This document shows, piece by piece, positions 17,609 through 25,351 of a DNA stretch of 34,754 bases; within the stretch, counting starts at the first letter, position 1, and each line of letters opens with the position of its first letter. The notes under the pieces were generated by a model. It made no database searches, was not told the DNA's origin, and worked only from the letters and a program-made list of their open reading frames with translations. A program made the translations under genes and the position numbers. Origin of the DNA: Planctomycetales bacterium (GTDB lineage: Bacteria; Planctomycetota; Planctomycetia; Pirellulales; Pirellulaceae); the NCBI GenBank assembly GCA_020426595.1, contig JAGQPS010000020.1, positions 1-34,754 of the forward strand. Direction: 5' to 3'.

Positions 17609-17851
17609 ATGAGTGAACCTTGGCGAGATCTCGTTCGACTCGTCGCGCAAACTCGCGACGACGAAGGCGCGGGGTGCGAGTGTTGTCATGAGAACCTAGC
17701 GGAATTCGCCGAGCGCGAACTCCAAGGACTCAGTCGCTGCGAAACGCTCATGCGCATCGCGGCGCACTTGCAAGACTGCCCTTGCTGCCAGGACGAATAC
17801 CAACGCCTCACCACCGCGCTCAAGGCGGTCTGGTGCCCACCCGGGTCGTGA
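17609..17851 (+). CDS. Small soluble zinc-binding (ZAS-type) anti-sigma candidate
   Basis: An 80-residue protein without any membrane segment. It has the ZAS signature H53-x3-C57-x2-C60 (HLQDCPCC), which in anti-sigma factors binds zinc and grips the sigma factor. A second cluster, CECCH (23-27), and two more cysteines (C44, C76) make it very cysteine-rich. Soluble ZAS proteins of this size, such as RsrA of Streptomyces, sense disulfide stress by losing zinc. With the ECF gene 15 bp upstream and thioredoxin before that, a thiol-redox anti-sigma role is a reasonable inference but not shown. Confidence 0.75.
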   Translation: MSEPWRDLVRLVAQTRDDEGAGCECCHENLAEFAERELQGLSRCETLMRIAAHLQDCPCCQDEYQRLTTALKAVWCPPGS

Positions 17852-18012
17852 GAGAGCAACAAGTGTTCTTTTTCGATTGAACAGTGAGTGGGATTCGTGA
17901 CCGGGCCTAGTTGCTCCCACAGGAACCTCGGTCCTTGCCCGATATCGCGTTACTCATGCTTCGCCCCGGTCGACCAAGCCAATGGCGTGGAAAACCCAAG
18001 GAAACCCGAAGC

Positions 18013-18105
18013 GTCAGCGAGGGATTCTTCGACTTCCCAAACAAGCCAACAACCCCTTGCGACATTAACACTTCCGTCTAGCCCCATCCCTGAAAGCGCA
18101 ACACC
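18013..18105. repeat. Dispersed intergenic repeat, copy 2 (about 93 bp)
   Basis: It starts GTCAGCGAGGGATTCTTCGA and ends CATCCCTGAAAGCGCAACAC, matching 28-118 at both ends and in length, with the middle diverged. The conserved ends flanking a variable centre suggest a structured or mobile non-coding element rather than chance similarity. Confidence 0.6.
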
Positions 18106-18110
18106 TTAGA

Positions 18111-18130
18111 GCGTGAGCGAGGGATTCTTC
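18111..18130. repeat. Partial third copy of the dispersed repeat
   Basis: GCGTGAGCGAGGGATTCTTC repeats the 5' end of the 91-93-bp element five bases after copy 2 ends. The rest of the element is absent. Confidence 0.5.
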
Positions 18131-18197
18131 ATGGTTAACCACGAAGATCTCGGAGAGCACGGAGAAGGAGTGGCGGGCCGGTCGCGTCCGTTGTCGC

Positions 18198-19127
18198 TTA
18201 AGCGTCCGTCGGCAACAAATCGAAATGCCGATGAGGCCGCTCGCTCCGGCGGACCAACCAAGCGGGACGCGCCGCGAACTCCGATGCGATTCCATTGGCG
18301 CGTTCCGAGTCCAACTCTCCCTCGTGCACGTCAAGCAAGTACCGCACGCGGAGCGGATGTTCGGCATCGATGACGATGCCATTGGGCTGGCTCGTCGAGG
18401 CGGTCATCCATCCGTCGCTTCGGACATGCCAGCGACTCGGGTAGGACGGATTGCTGGGGTGATCGAAGTAGGTCACCCCCTCGGTCACTTGGCGCGGCTG
18501 GCTCGCCTCCCAAACCTCGACGGGCCCGGAGTAGTCGACCCAGCGAGCGGTCTGCTCGAAGATTCGCGGCTCTCCCTCTCGCCCCTCGCTGCAACGGAGT
18601 CGGCCTCCACCGAAGGCGACACTGAGGCTCTTCGCGAGCCGGACGGCGAAGATCCCGAAGTTGGAAGCGGCGAGTTCGATCGCTCCGTTGCGTGCCTCGA
18701 AGTCCGATTGAATCTCGAGCTGCCACTGTCGTTGCTCGTCGGGATACATGATCGCGACGAGCGTTTGGTGGAGTAGCGGCGCCGGGTTGTGGCCGTCGAG
18801 CCACTCCAGCTCGACCGCCATCCCGCCCCACTCGTCTCCATCCTCGATCGCCAGCCAGCGCCGCTGCACGACCCGCGCGCCGGTACCATCGGCCCAGAAG
18901 TTCACTCCCATCACCAAGTTGTGGGCGAACCAGACGGAGCGATGATGATCGTGGTCCGGCGCGCCGGGATGCCCCATCCGCGTCAAGCTGACGGAACTCG
19001 GACCTATCAGCGGATAAAAGCAAGGACGCGGATCGCTCGGTGCCGAGCACCACTGAGTCACTCGACGGCCGTCGATCGTCCAGTCCCAGCGATGCCCCAC
19101 CTCGGGCGTGATTTGACAACGCGGCAT
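18198..19127 (-). CDS. DUF6807 (PmoA-like) family protein
   Basis: A 309-residue protein of the family named PmoA-like or DUF6807, common in planctomycetes and related bacteria, and probably unrelated in activity to methane monooxygenase. Family features seen are RPCFYPLIGP (33-42), the histidine-rich HPGAPDHDHHRSVWFAHN (52-69), and the C-terminal region with RPAWLVRRSERPHRHFD. The histidine cluster suggests metal or sugar binding, but no function is established. There is no signal peptide. GAGGGAGG lies upstream of the ATG. The hydrolase gene upstream ends 44 bp away on the same strand, so the two form an operon. Confidence 0.85.
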   Translation of the reverse strand: MPRCQITPEVGHRWDWTIDGRRVTQWCSAPSDPRPCFYPLIGPSSVSLTRMGHPGAPDHDHHRSVWFAHNLVMGVNFWADGTGARVVQRRWLAIEDGDEWGGMAVELEWLDGHNPAPLLHQTLVAIMYPDEQRQWQLEIQSDFEARNGAIELAASNFGIFAVRLAKSLSVAFGGGRLRCSEGREGEPRIFEQTARWVDYSGPVEVWEASQPRQVTEGVTYFDHPSNPSYPSRWHVRSDGWMTASTSQPNGIVIDAEHPLRVRYLLDVHEGELDSERANGIASEFAARPAWLVRRSERPHRHFDLLPTDA

Positions 19128-19171
19128 TGCACCAAGCCTCCCTCGAATCGCGCGACACCGGGACCGGCCGA

Positions 19172-20065
19172 CTAGTTGGCGGCCTCCAACAAGTGGGCAT
19201 CCATCCAGTCGGCGAGCGCCTGCAGGGCTCGTTCGTTGTCATCGCCCGCGAAGCCGTGGGCCGCGCCTTCGATCACGATCAACTCGCATTCGACTCCGGC
19301 TTCGTCCATCGCCTCCTTGATCTTCTCGCTATGGAACAACGGCACGAGTTCGTCGCGGTCGCCGTGCACGAGCAAGGTCGGCGCGTCGTCGGCGGTCACG
19401 TGTCGCAGTGGCGAGACGCTCTCGACTTGGGACTGAGGAAAATCGAGCGCGGGAAACTGTTTGACGATTGGCTTGTCCGGCCCGACATACGGCTCGAGAT
19501 CGGTCGGTGGGAAATACGCGACCACGCAGCGCACGCGGCTCGAGGCCCGCTGTGCCGGATCCGATTGGCTCGCGTCACCATCGTCGCCTCGCGTTCCCAT
19601 CATCAGCGAGAGGTGCCCACCCGCGCTGCCGCCGCAGACGCCCAATCGGTCCGGGTCGACGCCAAACTCCTCGGCGTGGGCGTGGATGTGTCGAATCGCG
19701 AGCTCCACGTCACTCCAAGCCTCGGGCACCTTGAATCGTGGACTACTTCCGTGCCGCACCATGAATACGGTGTAGCCGCGATCGACGAGTCGCTCCCAAA
19801 GATTCAGACCCGCGGGCTTGGGCTCGCGCACGACTCCCTCGGGAGCGAACCATGTCGAAACCCAACCGCCGCTAACCATGAACAACACGCCGGCTCCATT
19901 GGCGTTCTCGGTCGGCGTGATGACATCGTAGGTCAGTGCCATTCCAGCCTTGTGGCCATAAACGACATCCGGCTTGATCGTTCTCCAGCCGTCGTCCGCG
20001 ATCAACGAAGCCATGGGCGACATCACCCACGCGACAACCAAACTCATGAGGGCAAAAGTGCGCAT
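19172..20065 (-). CDS. Secreted alpha/beta hydrolase (esterase-like)
   Basis: A 297-residue secreted serine hydrolase. The catalytic triad can be seen as GGSAGGH (145-151, S147), HGDRDEL (234-240, D238) and AAHGF (268-272, H270). The fold resembles the BD-FAE/dienelactone group of esterases. The frame extends to 20161, but the ATG at 20065 is chosen because it opens a signal peptide (MRTFALMSLVVAWVMSPMAS, cleavage near SLIADD) and has GGAG about ten bases upstream. It lies upstream of the DUF6807 gene on the same transcript. Substrate is unknown; a sugar ester or peptide-like ester is possible. Confidence 0.88.
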   Translation of the reverse strand: MRTFALMSLVVAWVMSPMASLIADDGWRTIKPDVVYGHKAGMALTYDVITPTENANGAGVLFMVSGGWVSTWFAPEGVVREPKPAGLNLWERLVDRGYTVFMVRHGSSPRFKVPEAWSDVELAIRHIHAHAEEFGVDPDRLGVCGGSAGGHLSLMMGTRGDDGDASQSDPAQRASSRVRCVVAYFPPTDLEPYVGPDKPIVKQFPALDFPQSQVESVSPLRHVTADDAPTLLVHGDRDELVPLFHSEKIKEAMDEAGVECELIVIEGAAHGFAGDDNERALQALADWMDAHLLEAAN

Positions 20066-20272
20066 CGATCGGAACTCCAGGGATGCGAGCCAGTCGGGAT
20101 CGGCACGAGAATCGACACAAGGTTCAAGCACCAACGGCGACGAGCTCGACCGAGACAACAAGCTGGGAGCTAGACGTCGTTGATCAACGGGCCCAAGTGT
20201 ACTCGATCGCGCGCGGCATCGCTGCTCTTCACCACGAGCGTCGGCCTGGTTCGAGCCATCGATCGAGCGCCG

Positions 20273-22786
20273 TTAGGTCCTCAGCCGCAACGCGTTGCCA
20301 ATCACGCTCACGCTGCTGAAGCTCATGGCCGCGGCGGCGACCATGGGACTCAATGTCCAACCGAGCCAGGGATACAGCACGCCAGCGGCGATCGGAATGC
20401 CGATCGCGTTGTAGGCGAAGGCGAAGAAGAGATTCTGCCGAATGTTGGTCATCACGCGACGCGACAACCGAATGGCCTCCGCCAAGGCACGAGGGTCTCC
20501 GGCGACGAGTGACACGTCGGCGGTTTCGATCGCGACGTCGGTCCCGGTCCCCATCGCGATGCCAACATCCGCGGCCGCGAGACTCGGGGCGTCATTGATG
20601 CCGTCGCCGACCATCGCCACGACTTGGCCCGTTTGCTGCAACGATCGAATCAGCCGTTGCTTGTCCTCGGGCAGGGCGTCGGGCAATACTTGCTCGATGC
20701 CGACTTGAGCCGCGACGCTCCGCGCGACCGCCGCGCGATCACCGCTGGCGAGATGCACGGTGCAGCCCAGTTCGCGCAGCGAGCGAACCGCTTCCACCGC
20801 GTTCGGCTTGATGGCATCGGCCAGGACGATCGCTCCGATCACGTTCGTGTCCCTCGCCACCCAAACCACGGTCCCGGTAACGGAATCGACGCGCTTTCGC
20901 AAACCCTCGGGAATCCGTCCACCCACTTCTTCCAACCACGGGGCGCGCCCCAATCGCCAAACGTGGCCGTCGATCCGCCCCCGCACGCCGGATCCCGCTT
21001 GAATGCTGATCTCCGCCGCCGTGGGCAATGACAATTCGCGCCGCTGGGCTTCGAGAACGATCGCGGCCGCGAGTGGGTGTTCGCTCCCTCGCTCCACCGC
21101 CGCCGCCGAGGCCAACACGCGAGCCTCATCAAAACCCTCGGCCGAATCCTCGGCTAGTTCAATCCGATCGACTCGCGCCTTCCCCTCGGTCAACGTGCCG
21201 GTCTTGTCGAACACGATCGTCCGCACTTGGGCCAGTCGCTGCAGCGCCGCGCCTTGCTTGATCAGAATCCCGCCTCGAGCGGCTCGTCCCACACCGACCA
21301 TGATCGATACGGGAGTCGCCAAGCCCAGCGCGCAGGGACAGGCGATCAACAGCACCGAGATGGCGGCGAGCGCGGCACTGGAAAGTCGCTCGTCGGCCGG
21401 CCCCCAAATCCACCAGGCGAGCGCGGCGGCGAGCGCGCAAACGATCACGATCGGAACAAACACGCTCGCGACTTGATCGGCGAGTTTCTGAATCGGAGCT
21501 CGCGTGCGCTGCGCTTCGGTGACCGCGTGAATGATCCGAGCCAACAACGAATCACGAGTCGTCGCGCGGACTTCAATGAGCAGCGCGCCTTCACCGTTGA
21601 TCGTGCCTCCGACGACATCGTCTCCCGACTCGCGCGCCACCGGCAAGGACTCGCCCGTCACCATCGCTTCGTCCAGGTGCGACGCGCCTTCCAGGACGTG
21701 ACCATCGATCGGCACGCGCTCGCCCGGCTTCACCCGCACACGATCGCCAACCTTTAGTTGCTCGATCGGTACCGATTGTTCTTGGCCCTCGGTCAGTAGA
21801 GTCGCGTGCGTCGGATTGAGCGCGAGGAGTTGGCCGAGCGCCGACTGTACCTTGAGTCGAGCCCCGATCTCGAGCCACTGACCGAGCAGGACGAGCGTGA
21901 TGATCACCGCGGCGGATTCAAAGTACCAACCGCCGTGATCTTGATTGGCCCAAGTCGGCAATAGTCCCGGTGTGATCAACGCGACCAAACTCAGTCCCAA
22001 GGCCGCCCAAGTTCCCAGCGCGATGAGCGTGAACATGTTGGGCGAGCGATGGATCACGCTATTGACCGCTCGAGTCCACAGAGGCCATGCGGACCAGGTG
22101 ACGACCGGCAAAGCCAAGGCGAACTGCAGCCAACCGGCGACTTGATGAGAGACACCTGGGAGCCTCAACCCGATCATCGGTCCCATGGCGATGAGGAACA
22201 ATGGAGTCGTCAATGTGGCCGCGACGACCAGCCGCCGGGAAATGTCGGCTCGCCCCATATCGTCGGCCGTGGCCGTGGGACGTGTCGGTTCGAGGTCCAT
22301 GCCACAGATCGGACAGGCTCCGGGTTCCGCGCGTCTCACCTCCGGATGCATGGGGCAGACATATTCCACGTCGCGCCGGGCCGCGGGGTTGGCCTGCAAG
22401 GGCATCCCACAGTGCGGACAGTCACCCGGCGAATCGGACTCGACCGTTGGACAACAAGGACAGAAGTAAGCGGATTGGACGACACGATTCGCCTTGCTCC
22501 CCGCGCTGCTGGCGCCCCCACAGCAACTCGGCGGTTCACTCGCCGGGGCCGCACAACAACCTCCGACCGAGTCTTCACCGTCCGAAACTGGCGGGCCCAT
22601 TTGTATTTGGAAAACGCCGGCATTGGCCGGTTGAGGCGCGCGGTCAGGGACCGAAAGTCCGTGCCGCCGTGCGTATTGGCTCTGGCACCCCGCCGAACAG
22701 AAGTAGACCGGTTCCCCATCATGCTCGAGGGAGAATCGTGCGGTGCCGGGGTCAACCTGCATGCCGCATATGGGGTCGATGGCCAT
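20273..22786 (-). CDS. Copper-type P1B ATPase with YHS and two HMBD modules
   Basis: A heavy-metal efflux ATPase, probably exporting Cu(I) or Ag(I), 837 residues. The N-terminus has a YHS domain (MAIDPICGMQVDP, then YFCSAGC at 28-34), a CC..CC spacer (C77/C78 and C88/C89), and two heavy-metal-binding modules: YFCPCCPTV (107-115) with CPHCGMPL, and the canonical YVCPMHPEV (142-150) with CPICGMDLEP. The ATPase core shows VTGES (376-380), CPC (483-485), DKTGT (D527), SEHP (568-571) and GDGIND (727-732). The frame also has a GTG start at 22837, but the ATG at 22786 begins the YHS domain directly. No clear ribosome-binding site is seen. No copper-responsive regulator gene is adjacent. Confidence 0.93.
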   Translation of the reverse strand: MAIDPICGMQVDPGTARFSLEHDGEPVYFCSAGCQSQYARRHGLSVPDRAPQPANAGVFQIQMGPPVSDGEDSVGGCCAAPASEPPSCCGGASSAGSKANRVVQSAYFCPCCPTVESDSPGDCPHCGMPLQANPAARRDVEYVCPMHPEVRRAEPGACPICGMDLEPTRPTATADDMGRADISRRLVVAATLTTPLFLIAMGPMIGLRLPGVSHQVAGWLQFALALPVVTWSAWPLWTRAVNSVIHRSPNMFTLIALGTWAALGLSLVALITPGLLPTWANQDHGGWYFESAAVIITLVLLGQWLEIGARLKVQSALGQLLALNPTHATLLTEGQEQSVPIEQLKVGDRVRVKPGERVPIDGHVLEGASHLDEAMVTGESLPVARESGDDVVGGTINGEGALLIEVRATTRDSLLARIIHAVTEAQRTRAPIQKLADQVASVFVPIVIVCALAAALAWWIWGPADERLSSAALAAISVLLIACPCALGLATPVSIMVGVGRAARGGILIKQGAALQRLAQVRTIVFDKTGTLTEGKARVDRIELAEDSAEGFDEARVLASAAAVERGSEHPLAAAIVLEAQRRELSLPTAAEISIQAGSGVRGRIDGHVWRLGRAPWLEEVGGRIPEGLRKRVDSVTGTVVWVARDTNVIGAIVLADAIKPNAVEAVRSLRELGCTVHLASGDRAAVARSVAAQVGIEQVLPDALPEDKQRLIRSLQQTGQVVAMVGDGINDAPSLAAADVGIAMGTGTDVAIETADVSLVAGDPRALAEAIRLSRRVMTNIRQNLFFAFAYNAIGIPIAAGVLYPWLGWTLSPMVAAAAMSFSSVSVIGNALRLRT

Positions 22787-23342
22787 GGTGAATCCAAACG
22801 ATTGTCGTGTCGACGCGCGGCGCCACTCCCGGGGCACGGTCCATGGCCCCGTTTGGTCCGCCGTTCTTCGACGTAGATTGGGTCGTCGTTTCTTACGCGA
22901 GAGCTCAACGCTCTAGCGGAAAACGGAAGGCGAGCGATCTGGATCGGCATTCGCGATGCCTGTCCGCTCGATTCAGTCGCGAGGGAACGGGCGAACTCGT
23001 GATTTCCAACGGGTTTGCATCGCGGCCAGTCCCGGTTAAGCCCGACACCTTTTTTCTAGAGACTGTCCCGGCGGAAGTCGATGGTTTCTCTCACGCCATT
23101 CCATTCGTGAGTCGACCCAGGAAGTCGAAACGCTCGATCGCCGTGAGCGAGACGAAAGGCGGGGCGAATCGCGGCCGGATGAGCGACGAGTCCTCTTTCC
23201 TTCGCGGCCTCGTTCGACCACGATGTGGAGTCATGGGCGTTTCGGCCCACCGTTTGCGGACTCGTTGGTGCCCTCGGCGTGGGTGCGAGGCTTGCCCCGC
23301 GATCGAAACAGCCTCCGTGCTGGTTCGGTAAAGGGTGTTAGG
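22787..23342. other. Intergenic region upstream of the copper ATPase
   Basis: About 550 bases lie between the copper ATPase start (minus) and the first tiny plus-strand gene. A 174-codon plus-strand frame crosses it, but its codon choice and overlap with the ATPase 5' end argue against a gene. The ATPase promoter must be here; no known metal-regulator operator was recognised. Confidence 0.45.
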
Positions 23343-23471
23343 GTGGACAAGCCAGACAAGGCAGCCGCTGACGCCCGTCCTGTCGAGGGAGCCCCACAGC
23401 TGGGCCTAGGGCTCAAGCCGTGCGAACCGCGATTGCCTGGAAACCCGTGTGATTGTCCCCATGTCGCTTGA
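23343..23471 (+). CDS. Small hydrophilic Cys-containing protein, unknown function
   Basis: A possible 42-residue protein starting at GTG with AAGGG upstream at normal spacing. It begins MDKPDKAAADARPVEG and ends with a proline- and cysteine-rich segment, KPCEPRLPGNPCDCPHVA, where three cysteines and a histidine could bind a metal. There is no membrane segment or signal. It is the first of three tiny plus-strand genes and faces away from the copper ATPase. I do not recognise the family; the evidence is the ribosome-binding site and the non-random Cys-Pro-His ending. A structured RNA in the same interval is an alternative. Confidence 0.4.
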   Translation: MDKPDKAAADARPVEGAPQLGLGLKPCEPRLPGNPCDCPHVA

Positions 23472-23591
23472 TGGGCATGGTTAGCCAGTCACTTGGTGGT
23501 TGAGCGAAGATTTTGGCTCTCTCGCGAGGCGATGGAGCATGCTTCGCCCTTTTGCAACGTTACTCATTTTCCTCAGTGGAGCCGCAAGGCC

Positions 23592-23699
23592 ATGTTGGAC
23601 GCGAAGAAAGTTGAGCTGGGATTGATTGGCTTGTTGGTCGTTGCCGGGATGACGATTGTCGGCATCGCGGTCACCTGCTCGGAATTCATCTGGAAGTAA
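23592..23699 (+). CDS. Small single-helix membrane protein, unknown function
   Basis: A 35-residue protein that starts MLDAKKVELG, has one membrane helix (about 10-28, LGLIGLLVVAGMTIVGIAV) and ends TCSEFIWK. The in-frame start at 23493 would give 68 residues, but the ATG at 23592 has GGAG ten bases upstream and gives a neat short helix protein. No family is recognised. Similar tiny membrane peptides often attach to larger membrane complexes, but no partner is evident here. Confidence 0.5.
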   Translation: MLDAKKVELGLIGLLVVAGMTIVGIAVTCSEFIWK

Positions 23700-23749
23700 C
23701 TCACGGCTACCGTTGGTCTTGGGTCGTCCCCTCGAAAGTCTCGCTCGGC

Positions 23750-23779
23750 TTGCGAAACTCTTGGATTGTCGACTAGACT
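23750..23779 (+). promoter_or_regulatory. Possible sigma-70 type promoter
   Basis: TTGCGA (23750-23755) and TAGACT (23774-23779), with 18 bases between them, resemble a housekeeping promoter about 70 bases before the small basic protein gene. The match is moderate and was found by eye. Confidence 0.3.
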
Positions 23780-23851
23780 ACGGAGCTCCCCTGCGAAGGC
23801 GTAGGCGGACGCTGTGAATAGTCAATCAGTAATCGATGGGAGTCGCACGAG

Positions 23852-23938
23852 GTGGGAACGAAGAAGACTGGTAAGGGGCGTCGCAAGATTGGCCGTAAGA
23901 AGCGAAAGATGCGGGCGAAGATCCGCCACCGCAAATAA
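23852..23938 (+). CDS. Tiny basic protein, AURKAIP1/COX24 (mS38)-like
   Basis: This 28-residue product consists almost wholly of Lys, Arg and small residues: MGTKKTGKGRRKIGRKKR, then KMRAKIRHRK. The pattern RRK..x.KK.RKMR.K.RH is close to the bacterial AURKAIP1/COX24-domain proteins and mitoribosomal mS38, short basic peptides that bind ribosomal RNA. It starts at GTG with GGGAG nine bases upstream, which fixes the frame, and it has its own possible promoter and a hairpin downstream. At 87 bases it is far below usual gene-finder limits. A ribosome-associated role is inferred from similarity and charge only. Confidence 0.7.
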   Translation: MGTKKTGKGRRKIGRKKRKMRAKIRHRK

Positions 23939-23989
23939 GCGGATTCGCCGCGGCTAGTCCGGGCCTCACTCGTTGCGACTTCGTCTATG

Positions 23990-24023
23990 CTGCTGGCTGC
24001 TTCTCTTAAATCGCAGCCAGCAG
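23990..24023 (+). terminator. 11-bp stem hairpin after the tiny basic gene
   Basis: CTGCTGGCTGC (23990-24000) pairs perfectly with GCAGCCAGCAG (24013-24023), loop TTCTCTTAAATC. It lies 51 bases after the stop of the basic peptide gene. No T-run follows, so it may be a processing or stabilising structure instead of an intrinsic terminator. Confidence 0.4.
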
Positions 24024-24150
24024 AGTGTCGCGCGCGGCCAACGGCCTCAGTGTCCACAAGACGACTGAGTAGCGCGTGGAACATCCCCTCCACCATCACA
24101 CGTCTCCGGACCCCAGTATCGACTGGGTCGCTAAGTAGCGCGCGGCCCGA

Positions 24151-24200
24151 CTTCGTCCTTCATTCCTCCGGCTTCCGCCTTCATCCTTCATCCTTCCCCC
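24151..24200. repeat. TCATCCTTC-type degenerate tandem repeat
   Basis: The strand reads as short units related to TTCATCCTTC and TTCCTCCGG, for example CCTTCATCCTTCATCCTTCC near the end. Purine-rich GAAGGATGAA repeats of this sort recur in planctomycete intergenic DNA. It ends about ten bases before the EamA transporter start. Confidence 0.5.
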
Positions 24201-24210
24201 CTCGGCCCCC

Positions 24211-25206
24211 GTGACTCGTGATGCCGATGATTCTCGAGCAAGCACCTGGCTGGGCCGGGGCCTGATCGTTTTTTCGACGGTGCTGTGGAGTTCGAGCGGT
24301 CTCTTCGTGAAGGCGCCGTTGTTCGATTGGCCGGCGGAGGAGCGTGGAGCCGTGCTGGCCTTTTGGCGAGCTCTCTTCGCGTCGCTGATTTTGGCGACGA
24401 TGGTTCGTCGCCCGCGTTGGCACTGGCGCATGCTGCCGATGGCGGCCTGCTTCGTGTTGATGAACTACACGTTCCTGACGGCGATGGCACGAGCCGAAGC
24501 GTCGGTCGTGATCTGGCTCCAGCATCTCGCTCCCGCTTGGGTCGCGATTGGCGGAGCCATGTTCTTTGGTGAGTCGCTACGGCGGGAGGACCTGCTGCTC
24601 GTCGTGCTCGCGGTCTGCGGCGTGTCGGTCATTCTCGCCGATCAATTACGCGGCGAGGATCCGATCGCGATCATCCTCGGCATCGTCTCGGGTATCACGT
24701 ACGCCGGAGTCGTGCTGAGCCTGCGGTTTCTCCGTAATGAGGACCCCGCTTGGCTCGCCACGTTCAATCACGTCGTCACGGCGGTCGTGTTCTTGCCCGC
24801 CGCCCTGACGGCCAGCTCGATGCCGCACGGACGACAATGGTTCATCCTCGCGGCGTTTGGCGCTTTCCAAATGGGGATTCCCTACGTGCTCTTCAGCCTG
24901 GGGCTGCGGCGGATCACCGGGAATCAGGCGGCGGGGCTGGCCTTGCTCGAACCATTGCTCGTGCCGATCTGGGTCTTCCTCGCGCTCCATGGCTCGGCCG
25001 ACTACGAATCACCTCGTTGGTCGACCTATGTGGGCGCCGGATTCATCCTGACCGGACTGCTACTGAGGTTTGTCGTACTGAAGCCCCGGGACCCGCCAAT
25101 GCCGGAACCCGAACTCGCGCCGCCCGACGAGTCGCCCCTCGCGTCGACGGTGCCTGCCGCGTCCGCCGCGGGAGCAACCGCCCCGAGCGCGGATGGTCCC
25201 GGTTAG
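24211..25206 (+). CDS. EamA/DMT superfamily transporter
   Basis: A 331-residue inner-membrane protein with about ten hydrophobic helices in two EamA-type halves, the usual layout of drug/metabolite exporters. Recognisable segments are FSTVLWSSSGLFVKAP (21-36) in helix 1, LNYTFLTAMARA-like sequence in helix 3, and LEPLLVPIWVFL in the second half. The C-terminal 40 residues are a soluble tail rich in Pro, Ala and Glu. The GTG start has no ribosome-binding site because the TCATCCTTC repeat sits immediately before it; the true start is therefore uncertain by some codons. Substrate unknown. Confidence 0.85.
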   Translation: MTRDADDSRASTWLGRGLIVFSTVLWSSSGLFVKAPLFDWPAEERGAVLAFWRALFASLILATMVRRPRWHWRMLPMAACFVLMNYTFLTAMARAEASVVIWLQHLAPAWVAIGGAMFFGESLRREDLLLVVLAVCGVSVILADQLRGEDPIAIILGIVSGITYAGVVLSLRFLRNEDPAWLATFNHVVTAVVFLPAALTASSMPHGRQWFILAAFGAFQMGIPYVLFSLGLRRITGNQAAGLALLEPLLVPIWVFLALHGSADYESPRWSTYVGAGFILTGLLLRFVVLKPRDPPMPEPELAPPDESPLASTVPAASAAGATAPSADGPG

Positions 25207-25351
25207 GAAAACAACTAAAGTAGAAAGGAGTCGCGTGGGGTTCGGCGACGCAGGAACCTCTCGAGCCGCTCCGTGAATCGCTAGATCGTTTCGCCACAAT
25301 CCTTCGCGGTCGCATGCGTGCCCCGCCGCGACGATGTTCCGAGGAACCCCC

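Larger units (their letters stand above)
17852..18197. other. Intergenic region rich in short repeats
   Basis: These 346 bases lie between converging genes and contain no convincing gene. They hold the second copy of the dispersed 91-93-bp element (18013-18105), a third partial copy (18111-18130), and a tail near 18135-18170 (ACCACGAAGATCTCGGAGAG and on) of a purine-rich kind common in planctomycete intergenic DNA. Confidence 0.5.

Noticed and set aside
22807-23331. 174-codon plus-strand frame upstream of the copper ATPase
   Set aside because: Codon choice looks random, no domain is seen, and it overlaps the ATPase start region.
23330-23475. Interval 23330-23475 as an SRP or RNase P type RNA
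   Set aside because: The base runs looked structured at first, but the conserved cores of those RNAs are absent; a small coding frame explains it at least as well.
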